From assembly GCA_902786205.1 (NCBI GenBank), contig CADABQ010000022.1, positions 1-38,816 on the forward strand: a stretch of DNA of 38,816 bases, given 5' to 3'. Below the pieces are notes generated by a model that saw only the letters and a program-made list of their open reading frames with translations, had not been told where the DNA came from and searched no databases. Numbering within the stretch: position 1 is the first letter of the stretch; each line of letters starts with the position of its first letter. A program made the position numbers and the translations under genes. Positions 8,827 to 17,142 of this stretch are shown here, piece after piece. Source of the DNA: an uncultured Lachnospiraceae bacterium (GTDB taxonomy: Bacteria; Bacillota; Clostridia; Lachnospirales; Lachnospiraceae).

Positions 8827-11079
8827 CTATTTCTTTCGTTTTACCACCAACTTATACGTCCGTTTTTTCCCATTTTGTGCGGTAACTACAATTTTTACGG
8901 TTTTCTTTTTTCCTTTTTTCAAACTTACTTTTATTTTGTTACATGTTTTTCCGTTGATTTTCATAATTGATTTTGAATCTGTTTTTGTTGCACTAATAAT
9001 GGTACTAGACATGTTCTTACCTAATACCAATGAATAGGTAGTGCGATATTTTGAAAATTTTGGAGTAAGTTTTCCTTGATTACATCCCATCTTTGACAAT
9101 GTATTTACACTACTTAATGCAGGTTTAATCGTAAGTGTTTTTTCTACTGTAATATTACTGCCATCCGTTGTTTGGGCAGTAATGGTTACAGTTCCGGCTT
9201 TTTTGCAAGTTACTTCTCCCTTTTCGGAAATCTTTGCAATTTTTTGATCACTGCTTGTCCACAATATCTCTGCATCTTCTTCTAATTCTTCGGGTTCGAC
9301 ACTGGCATACATCATAAATTTCTCCCCCACACGAATCACCTCATCATCATCCTTTTCACAATCCACATACATAGTTTCAATCAATTGTATGTCCGGATCC
9401 ACTGTAGGTGTTATCTCTGGTGTTGCTGTTGGCGCTTGAATTGGTGCTACAGTAGGCGTTACCTCTGGTGTCTGTATAACTGGCGTTGCCGTTGATGGTG
9501 TTGGTGTCTTTGTTGACAGAATCGTTGTTACTGGTGTTCGAATTGGTTTTACAGTTGCAACTGCACTTGCGGTTGGTTCTGGTACCCAACTGGTTGGAAT
9601 TGGCAATGGTTTTTCATTTGGATTTGGAGTTACCGTTGCTGCTATGATTGGTGTGGCAGTCACCGATGGTGTTTCTGTTTTGCCCGGCGTTGCTGTCACT
9701 GCTGGTGTTTCTGTTGGTTTCTGGGTTGGCGTCACCGATGGTATTATCGTTGGTGTTGCTGTTGGAATCGTTGTTGGAACCATCGTTGGTGTTGCGGTCG
9801 GTGCCATGGTTGGCGTTGCGGTTGGTGCTATGGTTGGCGCTACGGTTGGCGTTGCGGTTGGTGCTATGGTTGGCGTTGGTACTGGTGCTGTCATAACCGT
9901 AAAATTATAATCCACCGTTGATTCTGCCCCGGTATCCCCTTTCTTTACCACTACATAATACTCTCCTGCCTCTAATTCCTTTTCTGTTGTATAAGAAACC
10001 GGATTTGTATTTGTCTTTACCTCTACAATTTTCGAAGTAGCATTTGCCTTATACAATCCAAAGGTAAACAACTTATCGGTAGATTGTCTTGGAATTTGTG
10101 TTTTTATTTTTACCTTTTTCCTGTCCGGCAAAGTAAATTTATAATAATCTACATCTTCACTGGTGGAAAGATTTCCTGTATACACTTTATCCGTATCCAT
10201 ACGGTTTGCTGTTTCCGCAGTATTGTTATACTCCTGCTCATAAGCATCTGCAGATTCGGCAGTGTAATTGACTTTTAACTGGTAGTCAGTGACATCTGCA
10301 TAATAATAAGAAGCATCTGAATTAGAAGCATTCTTCACTAAAATATAATAGGTTCCCTTTGGCAAACGATAGGTACTAGAATAACGAGTTTTATTGCTTG
10401 TGTCCTTACCTAATACTTGAAAAATCTCGTTTACATTTCCATCTGCATCTTCTGTATATACTGCTATGGTATTTTCATTGTCATTATCATATCTATATCC
10501 AGTACTTAAATCCTCCAAGTAATACTCCACCTGTACTTTTCCAGGCTGATTCAATTGAAACTTGTAATAATCCTTGTCACTTGAAGTATGACCATAATAA
10601 CTATGATAATAATCATAATAATCATAACAATCAGAGTTCAAATTTCCCGTATAGCTTTTATTGACCTCAATTTCATTTGCCGTATCCAGCGTATCGTTCC
10701 ATTCCTTTTCACAGTCATCCCCTTCCTGTGTAAATTCAACTTGGTTAATACTATAATCTGTTTTTATCTTATACTTTCCTACCCCAAGTCTATAGTCAGT
10801 CCAATAACCACTTGTAATACTTTCCTCATTTCCATTGTCATACACTTTCCACAACTTTGCAGTTGTATAGTCCCCATTCTCTCTTTTAAATCTCACTTTT
10901 CCAGGGCTTTTCAATTCAAAATAAACCGTATATGCAGAATCAAAGTCCTCATTCAATTCCACATAGGAATTGGTGTCTGCATAAACCTTTGATTCCATTG
11001 CCCCATTTGGTACAACACTAACCACTCCTAAAGCGATTGCTAACATAACTGCACAACTTTTCTTTTTTGCTTTCCTCAT
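8827..11079 (-). CDS. Large exported surface protein with PPC, Big2 and cadherin-like domains
   Basis: 750 residues with a signal peptide (basic start, hydrophobic core, cleavage near VYADT at about 36). The N-terminal half has two or three PPC-type beta domains, marked by DKDYYKFQLNQPGKV, LPKGTYYILVK, VDYYKFTLPDRKKV and LEAGEYYVVVK. A Pro/Thr/Ala linker (about 395-565) follows, then a Big2 domain (IRVGEKFMMYASVEPEEL ... ILWTSSDQKIAKI) and a C-terminal cadherin-like beta sandwich (KFSKYRTTYSLVLG ... GKKRTYKLVVKRKK). No LPXTG or protease motif is seen, so it probably acts as an adhesin or binding protein. As the last gene of the riboswitch-led operon it fits c-di-GMP control of the surface; a 105-bp gap separates it from the lipoprotein gene. 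Confidence 0.85.
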   Translation of the reverse strand: MRKAKKKSCAVMLAIALGVVSVVPNGAMESKVYADTNSYVELNEDFDSAYTVYFELKSPGKVRFKRENGDYTTAKLWKVYDNGNEESITSGYWTDYRLGVGKYKIKTDYSINQVEFTQEGDDCEKEWNDTLDTANEIEVNKSYTGNLNSDCYDYYDYYHSYYGHTSSDKDYYKFQLNQPGKVQVEYYLEDLSTGYRYDNDNENTIAVYTEDADGNVNEIFQVLGKDTSNKTRYSSTYRLPKGTYYILVKNASNSDASYYYADVTDYQLKVNYTAESADAYEQEYNNTAETANRMDTDKVYTGNLSTSEDVDYYKFTLPDRKKVKIKTQIPRQSTDKLFTFGLYKANATSKIVEVKTNTNPVSYTTEKELEAGEYYVVVKKGDTGAESTVDYNFTVMTAPVPTPTIAPTATPTVAPTIAPTATPTMAPTATPTMVPTTIPTATPTIIPSVTPTQKPTETPAVTATPGKTETPSVTATPIIAATVTPNPNEKPLPIPTSWVPEPTASAVATVKPIRTPVTTILSTKTPTPSTATPVIQTPEVTPTVAPIQAPTATPEITPTVDPDIQLIETMYVDCEKDDDEVIRVGEKFMMYASVEPEELEEDAEILWTSSDQKIAKISEKGEVTCKKAGTVTITAQTTDGSNITVEKTLTIKPALSSVNTLSKMGCNQGKLTPKFSKYRTTYSLVLGKNMSSTIISATKTDSKSIMKINGKTCNKIKVSLKKGKKKTVKIVVTAQNGKKRTYKLVVKRKK
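9390..9895 (-). repeat. Tandem Pro/Thr-coding repeats in the surface protein
   Basis: The DNA repeats short units coding for TPT-A-P-type motifs such as TATPTxAPT; units near 9740-9890 are almost identical. The opposite strand carries long artificial open frames rich in Gly and Val. Such tracts can expand or contract and alter linker length. Confidence 0.7.
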
Positions 11080-11121
11080 AATAAAATCCCCTTTCTTTTC
11101 TTTATAACCCTCGTTACTTAT

Positions 11122-11147
11122 ATTCTTGTAGACAAGAATGTTTTTTT
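11122..11147 (+). terminator. Terminator-like hairpin opposite the lipoprotein/surface protein gap
   Basis: ATTCTTGT and ACAAGAAT arms with a two-base centre are followed on the plus strand by a run of seven T. No plus-strand gene lies upstream; on the minus strand the hairpin sits within the operon and could affect mRNA processing. Its role is unclear. Confidence 0.4.
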
Positions 11148-11183
11148 ACCCTTCTTTGTATTGCGACCTTTCAGTCATAACTA

Positions 11184-12263
11184 TTATTCATTTCCTAATT
11201 TTAATGGCACAGTATAGGTTCTTGCTTTGTAGTTATCTGCAGATAGACTAATCTTTACGGTACCAGTGGCTCCATTTGTAAAGTAGGATTCAGACAGATA
11301 TAACATATAATCTACCGAAGTAGCACCTGGTTGCAGGTTATCTGAACAATACAGTGCAGCCGTACCATATCCTCCAATTCCATGCGCATGATTTTCTGCA
11401 ACGAAAGGCTCGTATATACAACTCGGATTCAAGATTACGCCTGTAAATTCAAACTTAACAATTGGATTTACTAAGGCAACATTTCCATTGTTCACCAAAC
11501 GGAAGTGAATGGAAGAGGAAGGTACGGTATAGGTAACATATCCCCCACCTTCCATTCCTGTCCAACCCTCATCTGGCACATCCATTCCGAATTTTAATAC
11601 CCCTGAACCATTTTTATACATTTTACCTTCAGCATCATTTCGTGCTTGATTGACTGCATATTCAATGGTGAAAAATTCTTCCGCCTTTTGAAGAATTGCA
11701 CTACATTTTTTTACATATTGTTCTGCCTCTTGATAAGAACCTAATTTTTCAAAAGTTTTCTTGGCTTCTTTATATTTTTTATCCTTAAAACTTTTTATTG
11801 CTAATTGGTATTTACATTCCTTGATTTTCTTTTCCGCATCTTTGCTATCCAATTTTTCATAATACGTAATTGCCTTTTTATACTTTTTACAGTCAAACAT
11901 CTTTTCCCCTAGCTTGGCATAACATTGACGAATCAATTCAGATGCTTTCTCCGAGTCGAGGTTCGAAAGCATTTTTATAACATTTGTATACTCACCGGCT
12001 TCATATCTCTTTTTTGCCTGTAACAATAACGTATCTTTGTAGCGGATAGAGGAATCGTTATAACTTCCTAACTCCTGAAACAAAGTGGCTGCATCTTCAT
12101 AATCTTCATCTTTGTAATATTGTTCTGCTTTTTGGTATTTTTCTTCCTCTGGTGATATGGTATTGGTCGGTGTAGCTACCGCATCCTGTTTTGTCTCCCT
12201 TCCTGCACACCCTTGTAACATCATTACAATGCACAAACAGAAAGCAAATACTTTTTTGTTCAT
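11184..12263 (-). CDS. Lipoprotein with TPR-like repeats
   Basis: 359 residues from the ATG at 12263, preceded by GGGGGAG; an upstream in-frame start at 12302 lacks this site and would bury the signal peptide. The lipobox is LQGC with Cys19. Residues about 40-200 are repeated short helices of the EEYxKAEQYYKDEDYEDAA type (SEL1/TPR-like solenoid). The C-terminal 150 residues look like a beta sandwich. It probably sits on the outer face of the membrane as a scaffold for the neighbouring surface proteins. It lies 63 bp after the YARHG lipoprotein. No catalytic motif is seen. Confidence 0.8.
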   Translation of the reverse strand: MNKKVFAFCLCIVMMLQGCAGRETKQDAVATPTNTISPEEEKYQKAEQYYKDEDYEDAATLFQELGSYNDSSIRYKDTLLLQAKKRYEAGEYTNVIKMLSNLDSEKASELIRQCYAKLGEKMFDCKKYKKAITYYEKLDSKDAEKKIKECKYQLAIKSFKDKKYKEAKKTFEKLGSYQEAEQYVKKCSAILQKAEEFFTIEYAVNQARNDAEGKMYKNGSGVLKFGMDVPDEGWTGMEGGGYVTYTVPSSSIHFRLVNNGNVALVNPIVKFEFTGVILNPSCIYEPFVAENHAHGIGGYGTAALYCSDNLQPGATSVDYMLYLSESYFTNGATGTVKISLSADNYKARTYTVPLKLGNE

Positions 12264-12326
12264 AAAACTCCCCCATTCCCTCTTATTTTTATTTTCAATC
12301 ACTTTGCAAAAGAATTTCTGTCCCTA

Positions 12327-13382
12327 TTATTTTTTCCCTTTTTCTTTTGCCAGCAAAAACGCTGCATTTTTTCTTTCCAAAAGACTTAACCAAGTTTCCT
12401 GAAATTCATCTGGTTCGTACTCTCCCTCATACCAGCTTTTTCCATCAAAATACTTTTGCAATGTTTTGTCTTTAAATTTTCTACCATGTCTTGCATAAAT
12501 CTCATTTCGTGCCAAACGAAGCTCCTTAGCGGAAAGTCCTTCAATGTCTTCCTCGCTTAAATAACAGCTATCACTATACGGAAGAATGTACTCTTCCTCG
12601 TCGTCATCTGTATCATAATCTTCCACATCATAATCTTCATCAGTGTCCGTATCACTGTCGTCTGTATCATAATCTTCATCGGTGTCCGTATCACTGTCGT
12701 CTGTATCATAATCCTCTTGCTCGTCCTCTTCACGATCCTCTTCCACATAAGCATCTGAATTATTTACTGTATTACTTTGCACTTGATTGCTGCTCCAGTT
12801 GTTTTGTCCTGTGGTGCGATTTTGCACACCTGCAACTGTCGTATTTTTTTGCTGTGCCTCATATTCCTGCAGAATTTCCGAAAAATCCTCCTCTTGCTCT
12901 GTGCTATCATATCCATCCGGCTGTTCGATTGAAATATCATGACTATCTGCATAATTATAAAAAAGTGTAGTCATGATACAGGTTGCTTCAAGTTCTGACA
13001 ATTGTAAATCGTTCACCGTCATTGCTCCCTCTCGAAAGGTTTTTCCATCTTTATCCAAAAGGAACTGCATACGAAACTTTAAATCCTTTCCATCTCTTCG
13101 GAAATATCCTGTAAATTCAACTATTTTTTCCCCTTTTTCCCCTTCGAAATGATTCCAGGTTGTATTATGAAAATAATTTTCCAAAACATCTTCATAAGTA
13201 ATCTTTGCATTTCCAACATGCGAGGCATCTTTTATAAACAAGTCCTCACTATCATCTGAATGCAATATACTTCCCACCTGATCATCAACAGTATCCAACA
13301 CTTCATTTACCTCTTTACATCCTGTCAGTAATGAAAGCATACTTCCTGCAAGAATAAACGTTACTATTTTTTTATGTTTCAT
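12327..13382 (-). CDS. YARHG-domain lipoprotein with an Asp-rich repeat
   Basis: 351 residues. The signal peptide ends in LLTGC (Cys22), a standard lipobox. A folded region (about 45-160) is followed by an Asn/Gln/Ser linker and an acidic tract (about 215-270) rich in Asp, Thr and Glu. The C-terminal YARHG domain (ELRLARNEIYARHGRKF ... KYFDGKSWYEGEY) is typical of clostridial exported proteins and probably binds cell wall or other surface components. First gene after the c-di-GMP riboswitch, so its expression should respond directly to c-di-GMP. The acidic tract could bind calcium; this is an inference from composition. Confidence 0.88.
   Translation of the reverse strand: MKHKKIVTFILAGSMLSLLTGCKEVNEVLDTVDDQVGSILHSDDSEDLFIKDASHVGNAKITYEDVLENYFHNTTWNHFEGEKGEKIVEFTGYFRRDGKDLKFRMQFLLDKDGKTFREGAMTVNDLQLSELEATCIMTTLFYNYADSHDISIEQPDGYDSTEQEEDFSEILQEYEAQQKNTTVAGVQNRTTGQNNWSSNQVQSNTVNNSDAYVEEDREEDEQEDYDTDDSDTDTDEDYDTDDSDTDTDEDYDVEDYDTDDDEEEYILPYSDSCYLSEEDIEGLSAKELRLARNEIYARHGRKFKDKTLQKYFDGKSWYEGEYEPDEFQETWLSLLERKNAAFLLAKEKGKK
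12634..12711 (-). repeat. Two 39-bp tandem repeats coding an Asp-rich tract
   Basis: Two copies (12634-12672 and 12673-12711) differ at one base and encode 13 residues, DYDTDDSDTDTDE. A partial unit follows towards the C-terminus. In-frame copy-number change would lengthen the acidic tract without breaking the gene. Confidence 0.85.
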
Positions 13383-13500
13383 ACTACCGACCTCCCCTTT
13401 TTATCCCCCTTGCTATAAAGAAAATATATCTGCTTTTTTTATTATCATAATATCCACCAAATCTTCTGTATAAGCATAAGACCATTGTCTTATTTTTTAC

Positions 13501-13544
13501 AAAAAGAGGGTACGATAGAAACTACATCATCATACCCTCTTTTT
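13501..13544 (-). terminator. Riboswitch expression-platform terminator
   Basis: A 12-bp perfect stem (13501-13512 with 13533-13544) starts at the last bases of the c-di-GMP aptamer. On the minus strand its 3' arm ends in CCCTCTTTTT. It lies about 120 bp before the YARHG lipoprotein start, so it is a conditional terminator rather than a gene-end one. Confidence 0.85.
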
Positions 13545-13613
13545 CCTGCAACTGGCTGACATTTTACAGTCCCTATAGCTTTGCGTCACAAGTTTTCACC
13601 TGCTTTGCCTTAC
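13545..13613 (-). ncRNA. Cyclic di-GMP-I (GEMM) riboswitch
   Basis: On the minus strand the conserved GEMM-I elements appear in order: GGCAAA, a short stem capped by a GAAA tetraloop (CAGGT-GAAA-ACTTG), GACGCAAAGC, GGG...CTGTAAAATG, and CAGCCAGTTGC closing the second stem. The invariant tetraloop and GACGCAAAGC joint make this secure. It is followed directly by a terminator and then by three exported-protein genes. Whether ligand turns expression on or off cannot be decided without folding the alternative structures. Confidence 0.92.
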
Positions 13614-13638
13614 TTATTTTTCCAATTTTTATGTTTTT

Positions 13639-13667
13639 AGTATATCATATTCTTTTTCTCTTTGCAA
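13639..13667 (-). promoter_or_regulatory. Promoter of the riboswitch-led surface operon
   Basis: On the minus strand TTGCAA, a 17-base spacer and TATACT lie just upstream of the riboswitch, leaving a start site near 13632. It is divergent from the XRE regulator. Confidence 0.7.
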
Positions 13668-13747
13668 CTATTAGCATAAGCGAATACAGCTATTAGCCTA
13701 TTATATTATTTGTATATTTTCTGTATTATCTACTTATACTAATAGTT
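13666..13747. promoter_or_regulatory. Repeated CTATTAG motifs between the divergent promoters
   Basis: CTATTAGC occurs at 13668-13675 and again at 13690-13697, 22 bp (about two helical turns) apart; the reverse complement CTAATAG lies at 13739-13745, beside a TATACT -10 candidate (13735-13740) for the XRE gene. The first copy touches the -35 of the riboswitch operon promoter. These are candidate operators for the adjacent regulator. Confidence 0.45.
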
Positions 13748-13766
13748 GTATTGTGGGGGGATTTAC

Positions 13767-14099
13767 TTGAATTACGAATTACTTGGAAAAAAAATCAAAA
13801 CGGAACGAAATAAACTTAACCTTACCCAGGAGCAATTAGCAGAATGTATAGACATTTCTACTGCTTATCTTGGTCAGATTGAACGTGGCGAACGAAAGGT
13901 TACTTTAGATAAATTACTTCCTATTGCTAATAGGTTAGGTGTTTCCATTGATTTTCTATTATCTGATTCACTTCCGAAACAGGAAGACTACTATATCAAT
14001 ATGGTTCGTCAATTATTTTCTAACAGAAGCACTTTAGAAAAAGAACTGGCAATAAACACAATTAAATTAATTTTCACCTATACACAAGATAAATTATGA
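13767..14099 (+). CDS. XRE-family transcriptional regulator
   Basis: 110 residues from a TTG start. An N-terminal helix-turn-helix matches Cro/C1 type (LGKKIKTERNKLNLTQEQLAE ... STAYLGQIERGERKVTLDKL). The short C-terminal part (about 75-110) is helical and could dimerise. The TTG at 13767 was chosen because GGGGGG lies just before it; an upstream TTG at 13746 would place that site inside the gene. It is divergent from the c-di-GMP riboswitch operon and may regulate it together with itself through the CTATTAG sites. Confidence 0.82.
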   Translation: MNYELLGKKIKTERNKLNLTQEQLAECIDISTAYLGQIERGERKVTLDKLLPIANRLGVSIDFLLSDSLPKQEDYYINMVRQLFSNRSTLEKELAINTIKLIFTYTQDKL

Positions 14100-14133
14100 T
14101 AACGCGACAATATCAATTATTTCTTTACGTTTC

Positions 14134-14175
14134 AAAAGAGGCAACCACATAAAATGCGAATATGCCTCTTTTTTT
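14134..14175 (+). terminator. Terminator of the XRE regulator
   Basis: AAAAGAGGCA pairs with TGCCTCTTTT around a 19-base loop, and a run of seven T ends the second arm. It lies 34 bp after the stop codon. Confidence 0.85.
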
Positions 14176-14333
14176 CATTCTTTTCTTTTATACACATGAC
14201 ATAGTCAGTCATCTAAAAATCATTCCACACAAACATTATTTTCTACAAGCCTGTTTTCTCTTAACTCGTATCCAACAGGCAATCCTGTGGGTTTTTCGCC
14301 GCCAATTTATAACCAACAGTTCCTCCCATTTTT

Positions 14334-14369
14334 GTCAAGGATATTCGAAATCCGCTTCGCTACTTGCTC
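14334..14369 (-). repeat. Dispersed palindromic repeat, copy 1
   Basis: On the minus strand the order is GCAAGTAGC, GAAGCGGATTTCGAATATCC, TTGAC, matching copies 2-4 (28466, 31612, 33692). It lies between the XRE terminator and the end of the glutamate dehydrogenase gene. The remaining sequence at 14176-14333 shows a CCTGTT/AACAGG inverted repeat (14250-14280) but no gene. Confidence 0.7.
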
Positions 14370-14403
14370 CTATAAAAGCGTATTCCCCTTTCACTTTATC
14401 CCA

Positions 14404-15663
14404 TCAAGGAAAAATGCCCTTTATTTCCTCCGCAAAAATCAATTTTTTCAAGGCTACAATATAGGCACCCATACGATAGGTACAGGAATATTGTTCTACT
14501 GCCTCCTGGATCTCTGCAAACGACTGCGTCATCAGTTTTTCCAACATATCATTGACTTGATTTCGTTCCCAAGTTAATTCCTGTATGTTCTGTACCCATT
14601 CAAAGTACGATACGATAACACCACCGCTATTGGCAAAAATATCTGGAATTAACAGGATGCCTCTTTCTTTCAATATGGCATCTGCTTCTGTTGTAGTTGG
14701 TCCATTTGCAGCTTCTACGATATAACGGCATGCCAGCTTTGGTGCATTTTCTTCTGTAATCTGATTCTCCAATGCCGCAGGTACTAAAACATCGCAGGCA
14801 CAGGTCAAAACTTCCGCATTGGTAATGTGTGTGATGTTAGGTGCCTCATACTCCTTTAATAATTTTCCCGTCTGCTCTACAAAATCCGAAATTACATCCA
14901 TATCCAAACCATCTGCACAATAAATACCACCAGAAACATCACTAACCGCTACCACCTTTGCACCTCTATGATGAAAAATCCTGGCAGCATTGCTTCCTAC
15001 ATTTCCCATTCCCTGAATGGCTACCGTCGTCCCAGCAAGTTCTTTTCCAACTGTCTTTAACAAAAGTTTTGTGCTAATTACCACGCCTCGCCCAGTCGCT
15101 GAATTTCTACCTCTGGAACCACCAAGTTCAATTGGTTTTCCTGTTACAACGCCAGGACATGGCTTTCCCTGCAACTGGCTATAGGTATCCAACACCCATG
15201 CCATGGTCTGTGCATTGGTGTTTACATCCGGTGCTGGAATGTCCGTATCGGCTCCAATGATTGGTGCAATTGCAAAGGTATATCTTCTGGTAAGATTTCT
15301 TAATTCCCTTTTGGATAAAGTCTTGGGATCCACCTTCACTCCACCCTTTGCTCCTCCATATGGAATATTGGCAACGGCACATTTTAAAGACATCCATGTT
15401 GCTAATGCTTTTACTTCACTTAATGTACAATCCTCATGAAATCGAATTCCACCTTTAAACGGTCCCCGAATATTAGAATGTTGTACACGATAACCTTCAA
15501 ACACCTTTACGGTCCCATCATCCATTTCCAAAGGTAAATACACCTTTGTCTCACGCTGTGGATTCTTTATAATATCAAACATGGTCTTATCTATTTTACC
15601 AACTTCCATGGCCTCTTCCATTGTTGCCACTACGTTCTCATACGGATCATATACTTTTGCCAT
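14404..15663 (-). CDS. Glutamate dehydrogenase (Glu/Leu/Phe/Val dehydrogenase family)
   Basis: 419 residues, the length of catabolic NAD-type glutamate dehydrogenases of Firmicutes (RocG/GudB/GluD). It interconverts glutamate with 2-oxoglutarate and ammonia. Key features: PFKGGIRFH (Lys70), SLKCA (Lys94), the catalytic Lys in PYGGAKGG (Lys106), PAPDVNT (Asp146) and the Rossmann motif GMGNVG (218-223). The Lys70/Lys94 pair favours glutamate over branched-chain amino acids. AAGGAG precedes the ATG. It is divergent from an Lrp-family regulator, a plausible controller. Coenzyme preference is not resolved by inspection. Confidence 0.93.
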   Translation of the reverse strand: MAKVYDPYENVVATMEEAMEVGKIDKTMFDIIKNPQRETKVYLPLEMDDGTVKVFEGYRVQHSNIRGPFKGGIRFHEDCTLSEVKALATWMSLKCAVANIPYGGAKGGVKVDPKTLSKRELRNLTRRYTFAIAPIIGADTDIPAPDVNTNAQTMAWVLDTYSQLQGKPCPGVVTGKPIELGGSRGRNSATGRGVVISTKLLLKTVGKELAGTTVAIQGMGNVGSNAARIFHHRGAKVVAVSDVSGGIYCADGLDMDVISDFVEQTGKLLKEYEAPNITHITNAEVLTCACDVLVPAALENQITEENAPKLACRYIVEAANGPTTTEADAILKERGILLIPDIFANSGGVIVSYFEWVQNIQELTWERNQVNDMLEKLMTQSFAEIQEAVEQYSCTYRMGAYIVALKKLIFAEEIKGIFP

Positions 15664-15745
15664 AATCGTCGCTCCTTTTCCTGCAAATCTTTGTGTAACC
15701 TTTTATACTATTTTGCTTGAGGCAGGGACCTTGTTTCTTTATGTA

Positions 15746-15802
15746 TCAAACTATAAAGTATCTTTTCGCCGGCTTTGGTTTTGACCTCTTACACACCCAC
15801 AT
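15746..15802 (-). CDS. Candidate 18-residue leader ORF upstream of glutamate dehydrogenase
   Basis: An ATG with an excellent AAGGAGGG site opens a short frame, MWVCKRSKPKPAKRYFIV, ending 82 bp before the glutamate dehydrogenase ATG. The peptide is very basic. A rival reading is that TTGACG-17-TAAGAT across the same bases is a promoter, which would leave the ribosome site outside the transcript. The frame is open upstream for another 42 codons but without a supporting start. Confidence 0.35.
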   Translation of the reverse strand: MWVCKRSKPKPAKRYFIV

Positions 15803-16003
15803 CTTATGCCCTCCTTTTTCTTCCGTCAATACTTTTTTAAAAGAGGAAATTTCTTTATTTTTTTCAGCCTGAAACTTTATTTTCTTTTGTCTTTTTATTC
15901 CTTCACTTTCAAAAAATAAGTCAAACAAATCTATTTATCTTTTTTCCAAAATGTACCACTAGAAATTTTTTCCTCCATTGCTATACTAAAATTAAGTAGA
16001 ACT

Positions 16004-16017
16004 TTACAGACCTGTAA
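16004..16017. promoter_or_regulatory. Perfect palindrome upstream of the Lrp-type regulator
   Basis: TTACAG-AC-CTGTAA sits between a TATACT -10 candidate (15982-15987) and the start codon at 16038, a position suited to autoregulation. Lrp-family proteins bind such inverted repeats. Nothing else recognisable is seen between 15803 and 15981. Confidence 0.5.
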
Positions 16018-16037
16018 CAATATGGAGGTGCGTAAAT

Positions 16038-16487
16038 ATGAAAAATAATGAATTAGATTCGATTGATAAACGAATTTTAGAAATCTTACAAAAAGATGCA
16101 AGAACCCCTTTAAAGGAAATTGCCAGGGAATCTTATTTAACTGCTCCTGCTGTTTCCACACGCATTGCACATCTGATTGAAAAAAATTATATTACTGGTT
16201 TTCATGCTACTCTAAATCCAGAGTTGCTTGGATACCATATTAAAGCATTTATAAATCTAGAAGTTGCTCCCAACGATAAAAAAGAATTCTATCCATATAT
16301 CAAAAAATGTCCCAATGTCATTGAATGTAACTGTGTAACCGGAGATTACTCCATGCTGCTGGAAGTACAATTTTGTACAACCAACGATCTGGATCAATTT
16401 ATTGGCGAATTGCAAACATTTGGGCGCACAAAAACCCTTATTGTATTTTCTACTTCTGTAGAACATCGTGGAGTGCAAGTATTCTAA
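16038..16487 (+). CDS. Lrp/AsnC family transcriptional regulator
   Basis: 149 residues. The N-terminal winged helix (LDSIDKRILEILQKDARTP ... APAVSTRIAHLIEKNYITGF) is followed by an AsnC/RAM ligand-binding domain (LEVAPNDKKEFYPYIKKCPNVIECNCVTGDYSMLLEV). Such proteins sense amino acids as octamers. GGAGG lies 8 bp before the ATG. It is divergent from glutamate dehydrogenase, which it may control. Its last 100 bp or so recur, decayed, at 36.29-36.39 kb. Confidence 0.92.
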   Translation: MKNNELDSIDKRILEILQKDARTPLKEIARESYLTAPAVSTRIAHLIEKNYITGFHATLNPELLGYHIKAFINLEVAPNDKKEFYPYIKKCPNVIECNCVTGDYSMLLEVQFCTTNDLDQFIGELQTFGRTKTLIVFSTSVEHRGVQVF

Positions 16488-17034
16488 ATAATTCATCTCC
16501 TTCTACATCCTTCTTTTATTTCAATAATTTACCGGTATACTTATGTGTCATTTTTGTGTTATATTGTCCGTGTTACTGCTAACAATCACAGTTTTATCTT
16601 TCAGAATATGGCTGTGATCTATTTTTATTACAACGGAAACTCCGCAGAACAATGATTTTGTTTCCCAAGCGGCTCAACTGGTAAATGTAAAACGTGCCAA
16701 AGCTAGACTTTCTCCTGTCACATTGGATACCACCTTATCCAAAGCCACGCAGGTCCGTGCCAAAGAAACGGTAAGTTACTTTTCCCACACCCGTCCAAAC
16801 GGAAGTATCTTTTCCAGTGCAATTACAGAACAGGGCATTTCTTTTCGTGGTGCAGGAGAAAATATCGCATATGGACAGAAAACACCACAAGAAGTTATGA
16901 ATGGCTGGATGAACAGTGCAGGACACCGTGCTAATATCCTGAATGCTAACTTTACTAAAATTGGTGTAGGATATTATCAGCAAAATAGTGTAAATTATTG
17001 GACACAATTATTTACTTATTAAATTTAACATAGC
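16385..17034 (+). repeat. Duplicated lrp-tail/CAP block, copy A
   Basis: From the lrp 3' end through the intergenic region to the CAP gene end, this block is closely similar to 36283-37438. Intergenic parts (16479-16626 against 36376-36535) differ at only a few bases. Copy A lacks about 510 bp that copy B has between 36534 and 37047. Confidence 0.88.
16632..17022 (+). pseudogene. Decapitated CAP-domain protein gene
   Basis: The reading frame encodes the whole CAP/SCP domain (SHTRPNG, GAGENIAYG, GWMNSAGHRANIL) but starts inside it. The duplicate at 36545 shows what is lost: ribosome site, start, signal peptide and Thr/Pro linker. The frame has no ATG before the domain, and a TGA lies just upstream. 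The domain has a few substitutions against copy B, such as GLSP to RLSP and NAERAKA to NVKRAKA, consistent with relaxed selection. Confidence 0.8.
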
Positions 17035-17142
17035 ACTAAATTTTTAATTATTCGCTAAATCGTTTTATTACGGTTACCCATTTTTCATTGCCAATTATCT
17101 CAATGATATAATTTTCCAAAAAATAGCATTATTAAAAATTTA

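Noticed and set aside
9644..9910. Plus-strand ORFs of 82-88 residues rich in Gly/Val/Ala
   Set aside because: They are the antisense of the Pro/Thr repeat tract and have no ribosome site.
12557..12754. Minus-strand ORF with repeated Ile/Met/Thr residues
   Set aside because: It is the out-of-frame reading of the Asp-rich repeat in the YARHG lipoprotein gene.
14162..14577. Plus-strand ORFs opposite the end of glutamate dehydrogenase
   Set aside because: They overlap a well-supported gene and lack ribosome sites.
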